A stretch of 64,000 nt of DNA, from positions 3,998,136 through 4,062,135 of the forward strand of contig CP129481.1 of the NCBI GenBank assembly GCA_030583905.1, given 5' to 3'. The stretch comes from Anaerolineales bacterium (GTDB taxonomy: Bacteria; Chloroflexota; Anaerolineae; Anaerolineales; Villigracilaceae). This document shows, in pieces, positions 16,622 to 26,161 of this stretch. Position numbers and translations under genes: made by a program. Each line of letters begins with the position of its first letter. Positions within the stretch are counted from its first letter, which is position 1. The notes below the pieces were generated by a model. That model was not told the origin of the DNA, made no database searches, and was given only the letters and a program-made list of their open reading frames with translations.

Positions 16622-17263
16622 TCAATTACCAGCGATGTGAGTGATGAGCAACAAACCGCTTTTGATGGAAATGGTTGCAACATCGGCAGTCATTTCGTTG
16701 CTGATGCCGCGGGTCTTGTCGGGGTATAACGTTTCATAATGAAGATGCCAGCGCAGGTTTTCAGTGAAAACACCGGTGACTTCACCCTGCCAGGGGATGA
16801 GCGAGACGATGTCTCCGCTTCTCCCTTCAACTCGGGCTTGGCCTCTGCAAAAGAAAATTTCTTCTACGCCGTCAGCGAGGCGGATGTCGCAGGTTGCAAG
16901 TTGAAGGTTTGAAAGCAGGGCGATGTTGGCGAGGGCTTGGTCCATGCGACCACCGAGGGCGGCGAGGATGAGAATCTGGTCAGGCTTCAAAGCCAGAGCA
17001 TGGTCAATGGCGAGTTCGAGGTCGGTTTCGTTCTTATCGGCCGGGTGCCGAATCATCTGCACACCCAACTCTTTCATCTTTCTTCTTTCTTCTTCGGTTA
17101 CCGAATCCAAATCCCCGATGACAACATTAGGAACAAGTCCCAATGAAATGGCGTGACGTGTGCCGCCGTCCGCGCAGAGAATGAAATCATCCGGACGGAT
17201 GAGGGCGCGTGCTTTTTCAGGGGTAGGCAGGCTGCCGTTGGCAAAAATTATTATGCGAGACAT
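16622..17263 (-). CDS. thiN: Thiamine pyrophosphokinase
   Basis: It converts thiamine plus ATP to thiamine pyrophosphate. The 213 residues show IIIFANGSLP, DFILCADGGTRHA, VVIGDLDSV, HPADKNETDLELAIDHAL and LAALGGRMDQALANI, the catalytic and substrate-binding motifs of the family, followed by a C-terminal beta-sandwich. Starts at 17263 or 17269 are both plausible. A longer start at 17293 would add residues encoded by a dispersed repeat and is less likely. It is the first gene after a TPP riboswitch and terminator, so excess product should shut off its own synthesis and that of the importer. Confidence 0.93.
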   Translation of the reverse strand: MSRIIIFANGSLPTPEKARALIRPDDFILCADGGTRHAISLGLVPNVVIGDLDSVTEEERRKMKELGVQMIRHPADKNETDLELAIDHALALKPDQILILAALGGRMDQALANIALLSNLQLATCDIRLADGVEEIFFCRGQARVEGRSGDIVSLIPWQGEVTGVFTENLRWHLHYETLYPDKTRGISNEMTADVATISIKSGLLLITHIAGN

Positions 17264-17277
17264 ATTCATGATCCATG

Positions 17278-17310
17278 AGATTGCTTCGGGCATCGCCCTC
17301 GCAATGACGG
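17278..17310. repeat. Dispersed repeat copy (GAGATTGCTTC / CCTCGCAATGAC)
   Basis: This is a short copy of the repeat seen at 2337-2456 and 52758-52801. It lies between the riboswitch terminator and the thiN start. Confidence 0.65.
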
Positions 17311-17348
17311 AGTTAAAAATAAAACATCCTCTTCAGCGGAGGATGTTT
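17311..17348 (-). terminator. Riboswitch expression-platform terminator
   Basis: A perfect 10-base stem (AAACATCCTC, arms 17322-17331 and 17339-17348) with a 7-base loop is followed on the minus strand by a T-rich tract. It sits between the TPP aptamer and thiN, so ligand-dependent transcription termination is the likely mechanism. Confidence 0.85.
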
Positions 17349-17362
17349 GCGGGCATATTGAG

Positions 17363-17455
17363 AAATCCCTCCGCTGGCATTAACCAGATCAGGTGATGCG
17401 GGTCGAGCGCGTTCACGCTCCTCTCAGCCTTTCGAAAAGGCTCCCCGTTCGGTTG
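17363..17455 (-). promoter_or_regulatory. TPP riboswitch (THI element)
   Basis: Read leftwards, the region contains GGGGAGCC and GGCTGAGAGGAGCG, then GACCCGCATCACCTGATC and GGTTAATGCCAGCGGAGGGA, the conserved core of the TPP aptamer. It is preceded by a strong promoter and followed by a terminator and the thiN-thiB-thiP-thiQ-DUF402 genes. TPP binding should repress them. Confidence 0.96.
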
Positions 17456-17462
17456 TGATGTG

Positions 17463-17491
17463 AGTATATGACCGTGATCGTAACGTGTCAA
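17463..17491 (-). promoter_or_regulatory. Sigma-70-type promoter of the thiamine operon
   Basis: TTGACA (17491-17486), a 17-base spacer and TATACT (17468-17463) lie immediately upstream of the TPP aptamer. Confidence 0.85.
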
Positions 17492-17513
17492 GCCAAAAAT
17501 TCAGGGAGGGTTA

Positions 17514-17551
17514 ATAAAAACAGGGCGGCGAATCCGGTCACTGCCCTGTTT
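17514..17551 (-). terminator. Terminator after the alpha/beta hydrolase operon
   Basis: Stem AAACAGGGC / GCCCTGTTT is followed on the minus strand by TTTATT. It overlaps the hydrolase stop codon and closes the ten-gene block. Confidence 0.8.
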
Positions 17552-18338
17552 AGCGGACGCGGCGTTTCCACTCTTCCTTGAGCTGCAACTCCCTTGGGCT
17601 AAGCCCTGAGTCAAGTGCGAGGAAATCGGTAAGCAGACGATTGAATTGGGCGGGATTATCCAGCATGGGGAAATGCCCGGTCCCTTCGAGGTTGATCTGG
17701 TGCATGTGCATCGGCAGGGCATCCACTTTTTCCTGCGAGGGAACGGTCAACGCGGGGTTGTTGGCGCCGTACACGAACAAACAAGGTACGCCAAGATTAC
17801 GGATGTTCGGGAACAAATTGTCAGCCTGGAGGCTGCTGATCGAAGCAGAAACAGCTTTCGTGTCCACTTTGGAGGCGTCTGACAGGGCGGACATAACTTC
17901 GGGCGAGCGGGATGTCAGCCAGTCGACAATTTCCGCAGGGGGAGTTGTCCTCATGCGGGGATTGAGCGCCTCATACTCAAGCGGACAGTTGATCGCCATG
18001 ACACGATCCACGTTTGTGTGCCATTGCTTTAGGAAGTTCAGCCCCACCAGCGCGCCGAGGTCATGCCCAACAATGGCAACCTTTCCAATGCCCATTTCGA
18101 CGAGGAAACGATTGACAAGTTCCGCCTGTCGTTCGAGGGAATATTGATCTTCTTTGCGGGCGGTGTCGCCGAAGCCGAAGAGATCGAGCGCGTAGGCGCG
18201 GAACGATGTGGATGCGACCTGCATGGAGTTGATCCAATAACGCCACGAGCCGACCCAGCCGTGCAGGAAGACGATGGGACGCCCGCGTCCCAATGCCTCG
18301 TAATGCACCATCGAACCGTCAAGAATGATTGCGCTCAT
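17550..18338 (-). CDS. Alpha/beta hydrolase with Asp at the nucleophile elbow
   Basis: This 262-residue alpha/beta hydrolase shows the oxyanion-loop motif LHGWVGS (about 25-31), an elbow GHDLGA (about 93-98) and the catalytic His in GTGHFPML (about 224). The elbow residue is Asp rather than Ser, as in haloalkane dehalogenases and epoxide hydrolases; related hydrolases in this window carry GHSMGG. The residue usually acting as the acid appears as Asn in YGANNPA, so the catalytic set is atypical. The gene follows the CheY-like gene by 12 bases and ends the operon. It is similar in layout to the hydrolase at 30231-31031, suggesting an ancient duplication with altered chemistry. The substrate is unknown. 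Confidence 0.85.
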   Translation of the reverse strand: MSAIILDGSMVHYEALGRGRPIVFLHGWVGSWRYWINSMQVASTSFRAYALDLFGFGDTARKEDQYSLERQAELVNRFLVEMGIGKVAIVGHDLGALVGLNFLKQWHTNVDRVMAINCPLEYEALNPRMRTTPPAEIVDWLTSRSPEVMSALSDASKVDTKAVSASISSLQADNLFPNIRNLGVPCLFVYGANNPALTVPSQEKVDALPMHMHQINLEGTGHFPMLDNPAQFNRLLTDFLALDSGLSPRELQLKEEWKRRVR

Positions 18339-18350
18339 GTATACCCGGGG

Positions 18351-18725
18351 CTATTTTCCAAATTTCGAAAGAATGGCTTTTACGCGTTCCACGAGTTGAT
18401 CCGGCGCAAAAGGTTTCAGGAGATATTCCTCCGCGCCCGCTTCCAAACCTGCCTGGATCTCAGCATCCTGTCCCTTGGCGGAGAGGAAAACAACCGGAAT
18501 GTCCATGAGGGCGGGATCAGCCTTCATGGCGCGGCAGGCATCATACCCCGTCATTTTCGGCATGCGGACATCCATAAGGATGATATCCGGGATCATTTGG
18601 GATGCCTGCTGGAGAGCATCCTCCCCATTGGAGGTGGCGACGACTTCATGCCCTGCAAAGCGCAGGGTAAATGCCACCAGTTCCCGGATATCCGGTTCGT
18701 CTTCTGCGATCAAAATTCTTGCCAT
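18351..18725 (-). CDS. CheY-like stand-alone receiver
   Basis: This 124-residue single-domain response regulator has the acidic pair (E8-D9), phosphoacceptor Asp52 in ILMDVRMP, the Ser switch in FLSAKG and Lys in LLKPF, all intact. It should be phosphorylated and signal by protein interaction, since it has no output domain. The gene begins 10 bases after the giant GAF kinase stop, with GGAG upstream, so that kinase is its obvious phosphodonor. Confidence 0.93.
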   Translation of the reverse strand: MARILIAEDEPDIRELVAFTLRFAGHEVVATSNGEDALQQASQMIPDIILMDVRMPKMTGYDACRAMKADPALMDIPVVFLSAKGQDAEIQAGLEAGAEEYLLKPFAPDQLVERVKAILSKFGK

Positions 18726-18735
18726 GAAATCTCCA

Positions 18736-21700
18736 TTATTTTCGGATGGGCAGGGTGAAGGAGAACATGCTGCCCTCGCCTGTGATACCCGAACTTTTCA
18801 TCCAGATGCGTCCATTTTGCATTTCAACCAACTGGCGGACAATGGGCAAGCCCAGTCCGGTACCAGGGGTGGCGAGGACGAGCGGATGCTCGCCCCGGAA
18901 AAAGCGGTCAAATACCCGTTCCCTATCTTCGGGCGCAATGCCAACACCATTATCTTCCACATCCACCTGCACCTCGCCGTTGACCTGATGGATGCTGACA
19001 CGGATGGTTCCATTATCAGGAGTGTAATTGAACGAGTTGTTGACAAGGTTGCTCAGGATCTGGCGCACGCGCTCGCTGTCACCGATCACGAGAGGCAGAT
19101 TCTTCGGCGCATCCAGCGAGAGTGCCATCGGTTTGTTCTCGGTCTGGGATCGGCGCAGAGTTTCGGCGATCACATCTTCGGCAATCTCATAGAGGTTGAC
19201 CGGAAGTTGTGCGAGGATGATGCGCCCCGCCTCGATGCGTGAAATATCCAGCAGGTCACCGACCAGTGTATTGAGGCGTTCAATATTATTGCGCACCACA
19301 GAAAGGAAATGCGCCTGGTTTTCGTTCAATGCACCCGCCGCGCCCATCATCAAAATATCAACATATCCCTTGATGGCGGTCATGGGAGTGCGCAGTTCAT
19401 GACTGACCGTTGCCACAAATTCCGATTTAAGGCGGTCCACTTCCACTTCGTGGGTGATATCACGGAAGATCGAAACCGTCCCGAGGAAATCCTTATGAAG
19501 GATGACCGGCGCGAGATGCACGAGCGCGATCCGCCCATTCTCCAACTCCAATTGTTCAGCGTATGTGTCACCAGGCTGATATGAGGACGGGTCTTCCGAC
19601 CAACGACGGATGGTTTCCGTCCATGTGCCTGCGGCTTTGCCGAAGAGGATGCCGGAGCCGTCCAATGATTTGCCAAGCAGGCGAGATTCATCCAGACCGA
19701 GAATGTTCGCCGCGGAGGAATTGATGAAGGTGATGCGGTTATCCAAACTGGTGACCAAAACTCCATCCGCGACCGCTTCAAGGATGGCTTGGGAGCGGCT
19801 TGCCTCCTCCTGCTCTTTGCGCAGCATCACACCGAGGCGTTCCGCCTGATCACGGATCAATTCATACAGGTGAGCGTTGTTGATCGCCACGGAAACCTGA
19901 CCGGCGATCGCTTTGACGAGGTTGAGCATGTCAGCGCTGAAGAAGTTCGCAGCACGCTGGAACACCATCAACACACCGATCACGTCCTCGCCCACCATCA
20001 TGGGCGTGGCAATGGCACTGCGATGGTCCTGCCCGGCGACTGTGCTCCTCACCCAGCGTGGATCCTGATGCAGGTCATTGACAAGCACCGCTTCACGATT
20101 TTTGACGACCCAACCAGCCAGACCTTCCCCGATCTTCAGGGTAAAGCCCCTGCGGCCCGGGTTGGAGCGATCGGACAGATAACCGTACCCTGCGCGATAA
20201 TGCAGGAGGTTATCCTCCGCATTTACAAGCAGGATCGTTCCCTGCTCCGCGCCAATGGCTTCGTTCAGCAGTGACAGCGTGCGATTCAATGTACGGTCAA
20301 GATCGAGGCTGGCAGATGCTTCAGTAAGAACCCGCAGAAGGATCTCCGTACTCTGTTGTTCACGCTGTAACTGAGCAGTACGCTCGATAACGCGCCGCTC
20401 AAGTTCTGATGCGAGTTTCTGCGTCTCTGCAAAGAGACGTCCATTCTGGATGGCGACGATGGCTTGATTTGCCAGCGTGCCGAGGATCTGCACATCCTCC
20501 TGGGTGTACACGCCTGCCTGATAACTCTGCGCGGACAACATGCCAAGCGCCTTGTTTCCCAGGATCATCGGAACGGCTACAACGGATTGGATCTCATCGG
20601 ATTCTTCGCCAAATTGCATGGCGTTCATGCGGTTCACTTGAACTGTATTGGACACCAAAACAGGCTTGCCGGTCTTGATCACGTCGCTGCTCAATCCCTT
20701 GCCAAACGGAACACGTTGGCTGGAAAAGCGTTTGCCGCGCTCATACAGATACACCGGTTCGATCTCATTCCGCGCTTCATCGAACAAGGTAATGACCACA
20801 GTATCCAACGGCACAAGACGTTCCACCGCTTTATGTACGGAAACATATACTTCATCGGGGTTGAGGCTGGCGCTGACCAGCGAGCTTGTTTCGTTAAGAA
20901 TGGCGAAACGCTCCGCCGTGCGGACAGATGATTGATATAACCGGGCGTTTTCCAGCGCGATGGTGGCTTGATTGGTAATCGTGCGCGCCACTTCCAGATC
21001 ATTGATGCCAAAACGGCTGTCTCCAGTCGCTTGTACGAACAGAAGGGTCGTCAGGGTCTGTCCGCTCGTGAGCGGGAGGATCAGCAATGCGCTGGCATCC
21101 TGACCAAGCATGTCCATGAGAGGCGCGAGATCGGGTTCATTATGGACATCATCTGTGTTGAAAATTCCCAACGACTCACTGAGACGGCTGAAAATTGGCG
21201 CATCCAGCAGGGTGCGTGGAAGTTTAACCCGGCTTCGGGGGGCGGTCATCTTCCAATATGCCTGACCCCGCTCAAAGGTCACGGCAGAGACGCGCCGCGC
21301 GCTCAAACTGATAAGCAGTTCCTCGGCGGTCAGGTTCAGGATCTGATCAGTATCGAGCGATCCGGTCAAAGCAGATGCGAAGCGGTTGAGCGCGGTGAGA
21401 CGCTGGGAACGCAGATCCAGTTCTGTCGCGCGCTTAACGCTGTCTTCATATAAGTGGGCATTATCCAGCGAGACCGCCGCCTGGCTGGCGAATGTCAAAC
21501 CGACTTGCACTTGTTCGCGGGTGTAATAATTCGCCTGCCATTTTTCCACAGCCAGCACGCCGACCAATTCACCTTTGGAGATCAAGGGGATGCCAAGCCA
21601 GGAAAGGCGCGGAGCTTCGACAGCGGGAAAGCGCGGATCTTCACGCACATCTTTCACCAGAATGGGCTGCCCGGTTTGCGCCATTTCTTTGAAGAGTGCG

Positions 21701-24700
21701 CTGTCGGCAACAGCAACTGACAAACCAAGCCTGCGCTCGGAATCGGAAAATCCGCGCGCGGAGGCAACCTTCAGGCGATCCTTTTCACGGAGCCAGAGTG
21801 TTGCCGTATCGTACGAAATGATCGAGGAAAACTGATCGAGCAGGGACGAGATCAACTGGTCACTGCGCAGGCTGGAGGTAAGCGAGGCGGAAACATCGTT
21901 CAAGGCTTGTAACTGACCGGCACGTTCCTGCGTCGCCTGAACAAGCCGCAGGTTCTCCAACGAAAGAGCGATCTGCTGGGCGAGCGAGAGCAGCAACGCT
22001 TCATCTTCCGCGCGGAATGCGGCAGTCGCGTTGAAGTTATCCAAAATGAGCAAGCCCAGATTCTGGTCACTGGTCACAATGGGGATAAGGATGCAGGAGA
22101 CCGGCAAACGCCCGCCGGTTGCTTGGCGATAGAGGGTCAGATTCTCCGCGCTTAGGTTGTAATCGCGCGCAAAATTGATCTCATCTACGCGGCGCGATTT
22201 TCCGTTGACGAACGTTGTGCCGGGCAGCGCCTCCCCTGCGTTATAGCTGATCTTCATCATGCTGGCGTTATCGGCATAGCCGGAGACCGTGCGCGGGGTG
22301 AGCATTTCCGTTTTTGGATTCCACACCAACACCATGCCCGCATGTGCTTGATGGATCACACGACGCGCGCTATCAAGCAGGGACTTGATTGTCGCATCCG
22401 CGTCCATACCCGACAACTGGCGGCTGAAATCGAGCAGTAGATTCACCTCGTCCAACCTGCGGCGGGTCTGATTCAACAGCGAAATGTTCTGCAGGATCAG
22501 AGAAGTTTGACGCGAGATCTGCGTGTACACCTGACGGTCTTCATCCGTAAACGATGACATGGGTTCCGGGCTGGCGGCAAGCATCGCAGCCACAGGCTTG
22601 CTTTCCACCAGAACAGGCAGACAAATCACGCTTTTCACGCGCAGGGCGGAGAGCATCGAAGCGTCACGCCACTCGTCGTCTTCATCCAGGCTGGGAATAA
22701 GAACAGGCACTCCGGTCTGCAAACAAGCCCGCAAGGGATTGCGCTGACCGAACAACGCCTCCACATTCGTCGAGCGAGGCAGACTGCCCATCACATGCAG
22801 GAGGCGCGGTCCATCGGGGGTGTTTTCCGCCACAAGTGCAACCGCCATACCAAGTTGTGTGAGAGTCTCGCGCCCAAGTGCAAAAAGCGCGGAGGAAGCG
22901 TCCAACTGACGGCTGACGGATTCGGTGATCGCCAATCCAGCCCGCACACGCTGCGCGCGGCGGTCCAGATCATGCAGGGAGATCGTCTGTTCAAGATCCT
23001 TGCGAAGCAGGATCGGCAGGTCGTCCTGCGTCATATCCAACAATTTCTGCTGGCGGTCAATGGCGGAAGAGAGCGAATCGATGCGGGTGCGCAAGTCACT
23101 CTGGCGCAGGATGTTGCTCAACAACAGCGCCGCCTGCGAGGCAAATACCTCCACGGTTTCGATCGCCGCCTTATCCGGACGGAGACCGTTCGACGGGTCA
23201 TCGAGGCTGATCAAGCCAACGGTCTGTCCTTCCGAATTCTCAAGCGGAACGAGCAGGAGATCTTCCGGATTCCACGCATTGGAATTTTGAGTCGTCGCCG
23301 CCGACACATCCAACGTGACCAAATGCAGATCCGGCGGGATCACCGGCGCGCGATTCGCCGGAATAAAATAGGAACGACTGACCTTGAATTCAGGACGCAT
23401 CAACTGCTGCACACTGGCAAGCGGCTGTTTGCGGGCAAGCAGCTCAGTCAACATTTCCTGCGAGACGCCAACAGCCGTAACACGGCGCAGCAGATCCGTC
23501 TCCGGTTCGACGATGCTCATCAACACCACACGGAAGGGCGACGAATCTCGAATGCCTCGCGCGATGATCTGCAGAGCCTGATCGAGCGGCTGGTCATGTC
23601 CCAGGCTGTAACTCACATCAGACAGGCGCATCAATGTGTCCGAACGCCGGCGCACCAACTCGCTGCGCAGTTTTTCATTTTGGTACCGCTGGGCATTGTT
23701 CAAGGAAATCCCTGCCTGCAATGCCAGCATTTGCAACATCTCCGCCATGCCATGCGTAAAGAAACCGGCACGCGCCGAATGCATACTGATCAAGCCAAAT
23801 GTTTGAGTTTGATGCAGGATCGGAATGATCAGCGCCGAGCGAACCCCCTCATGCGGCGGAAGGACAGCATCCTGCAAAAAGTCGGAGACAATATGTGCTT
23901 CGCCCTTCTTCAAAGCTGTTTGCTCAAGTGAAGTTAATTCACGCTGACGTTCACAACCGACCGCCATCTGAATTTTATGGGACGATGCTTCCTTGCTCTG
24001 CTCGAACAGGATCACAGACGCGCAATCCGCCTGCATGATCCGCAGTCCCTCATCATGCACGGCCTGAATGATATGTTTAACATCCAGCGATGCCCCCAAT
24101 TCCCTGCTGACTTGCGTCAGCGCAAAGAGTTGGTCCACACGGCGGCGCAGGGAATCGTCCGTTTGCGTGAGCAAGCCGGCAGACTCAACAGCGGATGCGA
24201 TTTGTCCCGCCGCGGTTAAAACGACTTGAAGGTCGTAGGAGTTGAAATGATCGGCTTTGTAGCTTCCGAGCATCAATTCGCCGATGCTGCGCTCACGCAC
24301 CACAAGAGGCACCACCACCGCAGATTCCATCCGCAGCGCCGTTGCCAGCGGACGGTACGCAGGCAGGACGCGTCTATCCACACTCAGACGCCCGGAGAGG
24401 AATGGCTTTTGGCTGCCGGAAACCGTATAACGGTAGCTGGGGTCATCCACGAAGATTTGGATGAAGGAATTGCTGATCTCATCTGGAACGCCGAATGCAG
24501 ATTCACGACTCAACCGCAAAACTCCGCGGGTTTCATCCAGCAGGAAGATCGCCCCCGCATCCACTTGAAAGAGATGAGAGAGTTCCTGCACGGAGTATTT
24601 GAGTATCTCTTCGAGCGTGGCGGTTGATGACGAAAGGCTGGCAATACGGCGCAGGGCATCTGCGCGCTGTGCACGGGCACGGGATTGCTGGACCAACAGG

Positions 24701-26142
24701 ATGTTTTCGATGATCGCGGCGGCTTGATTCGCCACGATATTCATCAAGCGTACTTCCTCCTCAGTAAAGGATGAGATGCCTCGGGTATGGTGCCCGACCT
24801 GGAAATAGCCGAGCATGCGTCCCGAGGAGAGAAGCGGGATAAGCGCGTTGTCACGCAGGCTTGCCGCAGTCGCCACATCCATCAACCCGAGCGCGCGCCA
24901 CTTTTCATCGTTCATGGCGTTCAGCGTGATAATGGGCTTCTGACTCAGAATCACCTGTTCGGCGAGGCTGTTCGCCGTAATGCTGGAACGGTAGATCTCA
25001 ACAACGTGGGGCGGCATGCCGTGAAATGGGATCTTCCCCTCCAGTACGCGCTTATCTTCGTCATATAACAAAAACCCGACGATCTCGACGGCGAATAGAG
25101 GCGCCACACTCTCAACCAGGCGGGAAAAAATATCCTGCACATCACGCACCGATCCCAGTGACTGGTTGAGATTTGCCAGCCCGGTGAGTTCGGAAACGCG
25201 TTTTTGTTCGTCTTCGTATAACTTCGCGTTGCGGATCGCGACAGCTGCCTGACCCGAGATCAAGACCAACAGGTCGAGATCGTATTGACCAAATGCCCCG
25301 CTGTTCATCTGCCCCGCCTCCAGCGTACCGACCAGTTCGCCACCTGACATCAACGGAATGCCCAAATAGGATTGGATGGGAAGCAATTCGCCGAGCGATG
25401 CGATCTCAGGCTGTGAGCGAATGTTCTCGAGCAGCATGGGCGTTTGGCGGATGACAAGTTGATCCGTCAGGCTGCCGAACTGGGAAAGCGAGGCAGTGAC
25501 CACCCGCCCGGATGATGATTGCTGAAACCGATACGGAACCAGCGATTGGCGTTCCTTGCTCCATAATTTTAGTTCGAGCACATCCGAAGGTACAAGGCGG
25601 CTGACATTATCCAGGATGGAACGCACGGTCGTATCAAGATCGAGACTGGCAGCAATGCCCTGGCTGAATTCGGTCGCCACACGCAGGATCTCATTCGATG
25701 CGCCGTTGCGAGGTTCCATTGCGGATGCAATATCCTTGCCGCGCAGGGCAACGAGCATCATCGGGTAGGTGCCCGGCACCTCATAAGACGCAATTTCCAC
25801 CAACTTTCCGCCGATGGAAACACGCTTGGAACCGGGAGTAGCGCACAGGTCTAAAAAGTCATCTGAGGGGCGCACATGACGGGCAAGGCGCTCAAGGTCG
25901 TACGGTTCATTCTCACGCAGTTTAAAAAATGACCTTGCCTGGTCACTGATATATTCCACCCTGCCGCCAGGCTGAAGAATTAGGATTGCATCTTTTGATG
26001 AACGGGTATCATCCGAAAAAGCAAGCGGACCTGCATTTGCCTGCAACGCCGCAGGACGCGGAAACATGCGCAACGCCAACCAGACCAGTGCAATCATCAC
26101 CAGTCCTGCAATGAACAGCGTAATGCCCAGCCCGAGAATCAT
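18736..26142 (-). CDS. Giant multi-GAF sensor histidine kinase
   Basis: This 2468-residue kinase is far larger than normal sensor kinases. It has one N-terminal membrane segment (about 3-25) and a PAS-like region (about 48-135). About eleven consecutive GAF domains follow, near 151, 314, 490, 665, 830, 1064, 1231, 1404, 1571, 1737 and 1940, most starting after a helix like NARLYED or NAHLYE. Then come a PAS domain (about 2115-2235) and HisKA with SHELRTPM (phosphorylatable His2248). The ATPase domain carries NNSFNYTPD, DNGVGI and GTGLGL. GAF domains usually bind small molecules or chromophores; none here shows an obvious bilin cysteine that I can assign. It lies between the degenerate GGDEF regulator and the CheY-like gene, its likely partners. 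Confidence 0.95.
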   Translation of the reverse strand: MILGLGITLFIAGLVMIALVWLALRMFPRPAALQANAGPLAFSDDTRSSKDAILILQPGGRVEYISDQARSFFKLRENEPYDLERLARHVRPSDDFLDLCATPGSKRVSIGGKLVEIASYEVPGTYPMMLVALRGKDIASAMEPRNGASNEILRVATEFSQGIAASLDLDTTVRSILDNVSRLVPSDVLELKLWSKERQSLVPYRFQQSSSGRVVTASLSQFGSLTDQLVIRQTPMLLENIRSQPEIASLGELLPIQSYLGIPLMSGGELVGTLEAGQMNSGAFGQYDLDLLVLISGQAAVAIRNAKLYEDEQKRVSELTGLANLNQSLGSVRDVQDIFSRLVESVAPLFAVEIVGFLLYDEDKRVLEGKIPFHGMPPHVVEIYRSSITANSLAEQVILSQKPIITLNAMNDEKWRALGLMDVATAASLRDNALIPLLSSGRMLGYFQVGHHTRGISSFTEEEVRLMNIVANQAAAIIENILLVQQSRARAQRADALRRIASLSSSTATLEEILKYSVQELSHLFQVDAGAIFLLDETRGVLRLSRESAFGVPDEISNSFIQIFVDDPSYRYTVSGSQKPFLSGRLSVDRRVLPAYRPLATALRMESAVVVPLVVRERSIGELMLGSYKADHFNSYDLQVVLTAAGQIASAVESAGLLTQTDDSLRRRVDQLFALTQVSRELGASLDVKHIIQAVHDEGLRIMQADCASVILFEQSKEASSHKIQMAVGCERQRELTSLEQTALKKGEAHIVSDFLQDAVLPPHEGVRSALIIPILHQTQTFGLISMHSARAGFFTHGMAEMLQMLALQAGISLNNAQRYQNEKLRSELVRRRSDTLMRLSDVSYSLGHDQPLDQALQIIARGIRDSSPFRVVLMSIVEPETDLLRRVTAVGVSQEMLTELLARKQPLASVQQLMRPEFKVSRSYFIPANRAPVIPPDLHLVTLDVSAATTQNSNAWNPEDLLLVPLENSEGQTVGLISLDDPSNGLRPDKAAIETVEVFASQAALLLSNILRQSDLRTRIDSLSSAIDRQQKLLDMTQDDLPILLRKDLEQTISLHDLDRRAQRVRAGLAITESVSRQLDASSALFALGRETLTQLGMAVALVAENTPDGPRLLHVMGSLPRSTNVEALFGQRNPLRACLQTGVPVLIPSLDEDDEWRDASMLSALRVKSVICLPVLVESKPVAAMLAASPEPMSSFTDEDRQVYTQISRQTSLILQNISLLNQTRRRLDEVNLLLDFSRQLSGMDADATIKSLLDSARRVIHQAHAGMVLVWNPKTEMLTPRTVSGYADNASMMKISYNAGEALPGTTFVNGKSRRVDEINFARDYNLSAENLTLYRQATGGRLPVSCILIPIVTSDQNLGLLILDNFNATAAFRAEDEALLLSLAQQIALSLENLRLVQATQERAGQLQALNDVSASLTSSLRSDQLISSLLDQFSSIISYDTATLWLREKDRLKVASARGFSDSERRLGLSVAVADSALFKEMAQTGQPILVKDVREDPRFPAVEAPRLSWLGIPLISKGELVGVLAVEKWQANYYTREQVQVGLTFASQAAVSLDNAHLYEDSVKRATELDLRSQRLTALNRFASALTGSLDTDQILNLTAEELLISLSARRVSAVTFERGQAYWKMTAPRSRVKLPRTLLDAPIFSRLSESLGIFNTDDVHNEPDLAPLMDMLGQDASALLILPLTSGQTLTTLLFVQATGDSRFGINDLEVARTITNQATIALENARLYQSSVRTAERFAILNETSSLVSASLNPDEVYVSVHKAVERLVPLDTVVITLFDEARNEIEPVYLYERGKRFSSQRVPFGKGLSSDVIKTGKPVLVSNTVQVNRMNAMQFGEESDEIQSVVAVPMILGNKALGMLSAQSYQAGVYTQEDVQILGTLANQAIVAIQNGRLFAETQKLASELERRVIERTAQLQREQQSTEILLRVLTEASASLDLDRTLNRTLSLLNEAIGAEQGTILLVNAEDNLLHYRAGYGYLSDRSNPGRRGFTLKIGEGLAGWVVKNREAVLVNDLHQDPRWVRSTVAGQDHRSAIATPMMVGEDVIGVLMVFQRAANFFSADMLNLVKAIAGQVSVAINNAHLYELIRDQAERLGVMLRKEQEEASRSQAILEAVADGVLVTSLDNRITFINSSAANILGLDESRLLGKSLDGSGILFGKAAGTWTETIRRWSEDPSSYQPGDTYAEQLELENGRIALVHLAPVILHKDFLGTVSIFRDITHEVEVDRLKSEFVATVSHELRTPMTAIKGYVDILMMGAAGALNENQAHFLSVVRNNIERLNTLVGDLLDISRIEAGRIILAQLPVNLYEIAEDVIAETLRRSQTENKPMALSLDAPKNLPLVIGDSERVRQILSNLVNNSFNYTPDNGTIRVSIHQVNGEVQVDVEDNGVGIAPEDRERVFDRFFRGEHPLVLATPGTGLGLPIVRQLVEMQNGRIWMKSSGITGEGSMFSFTLPIRK

Positions 26143-26161
26143 GCGAAATTCTTACACCCGC

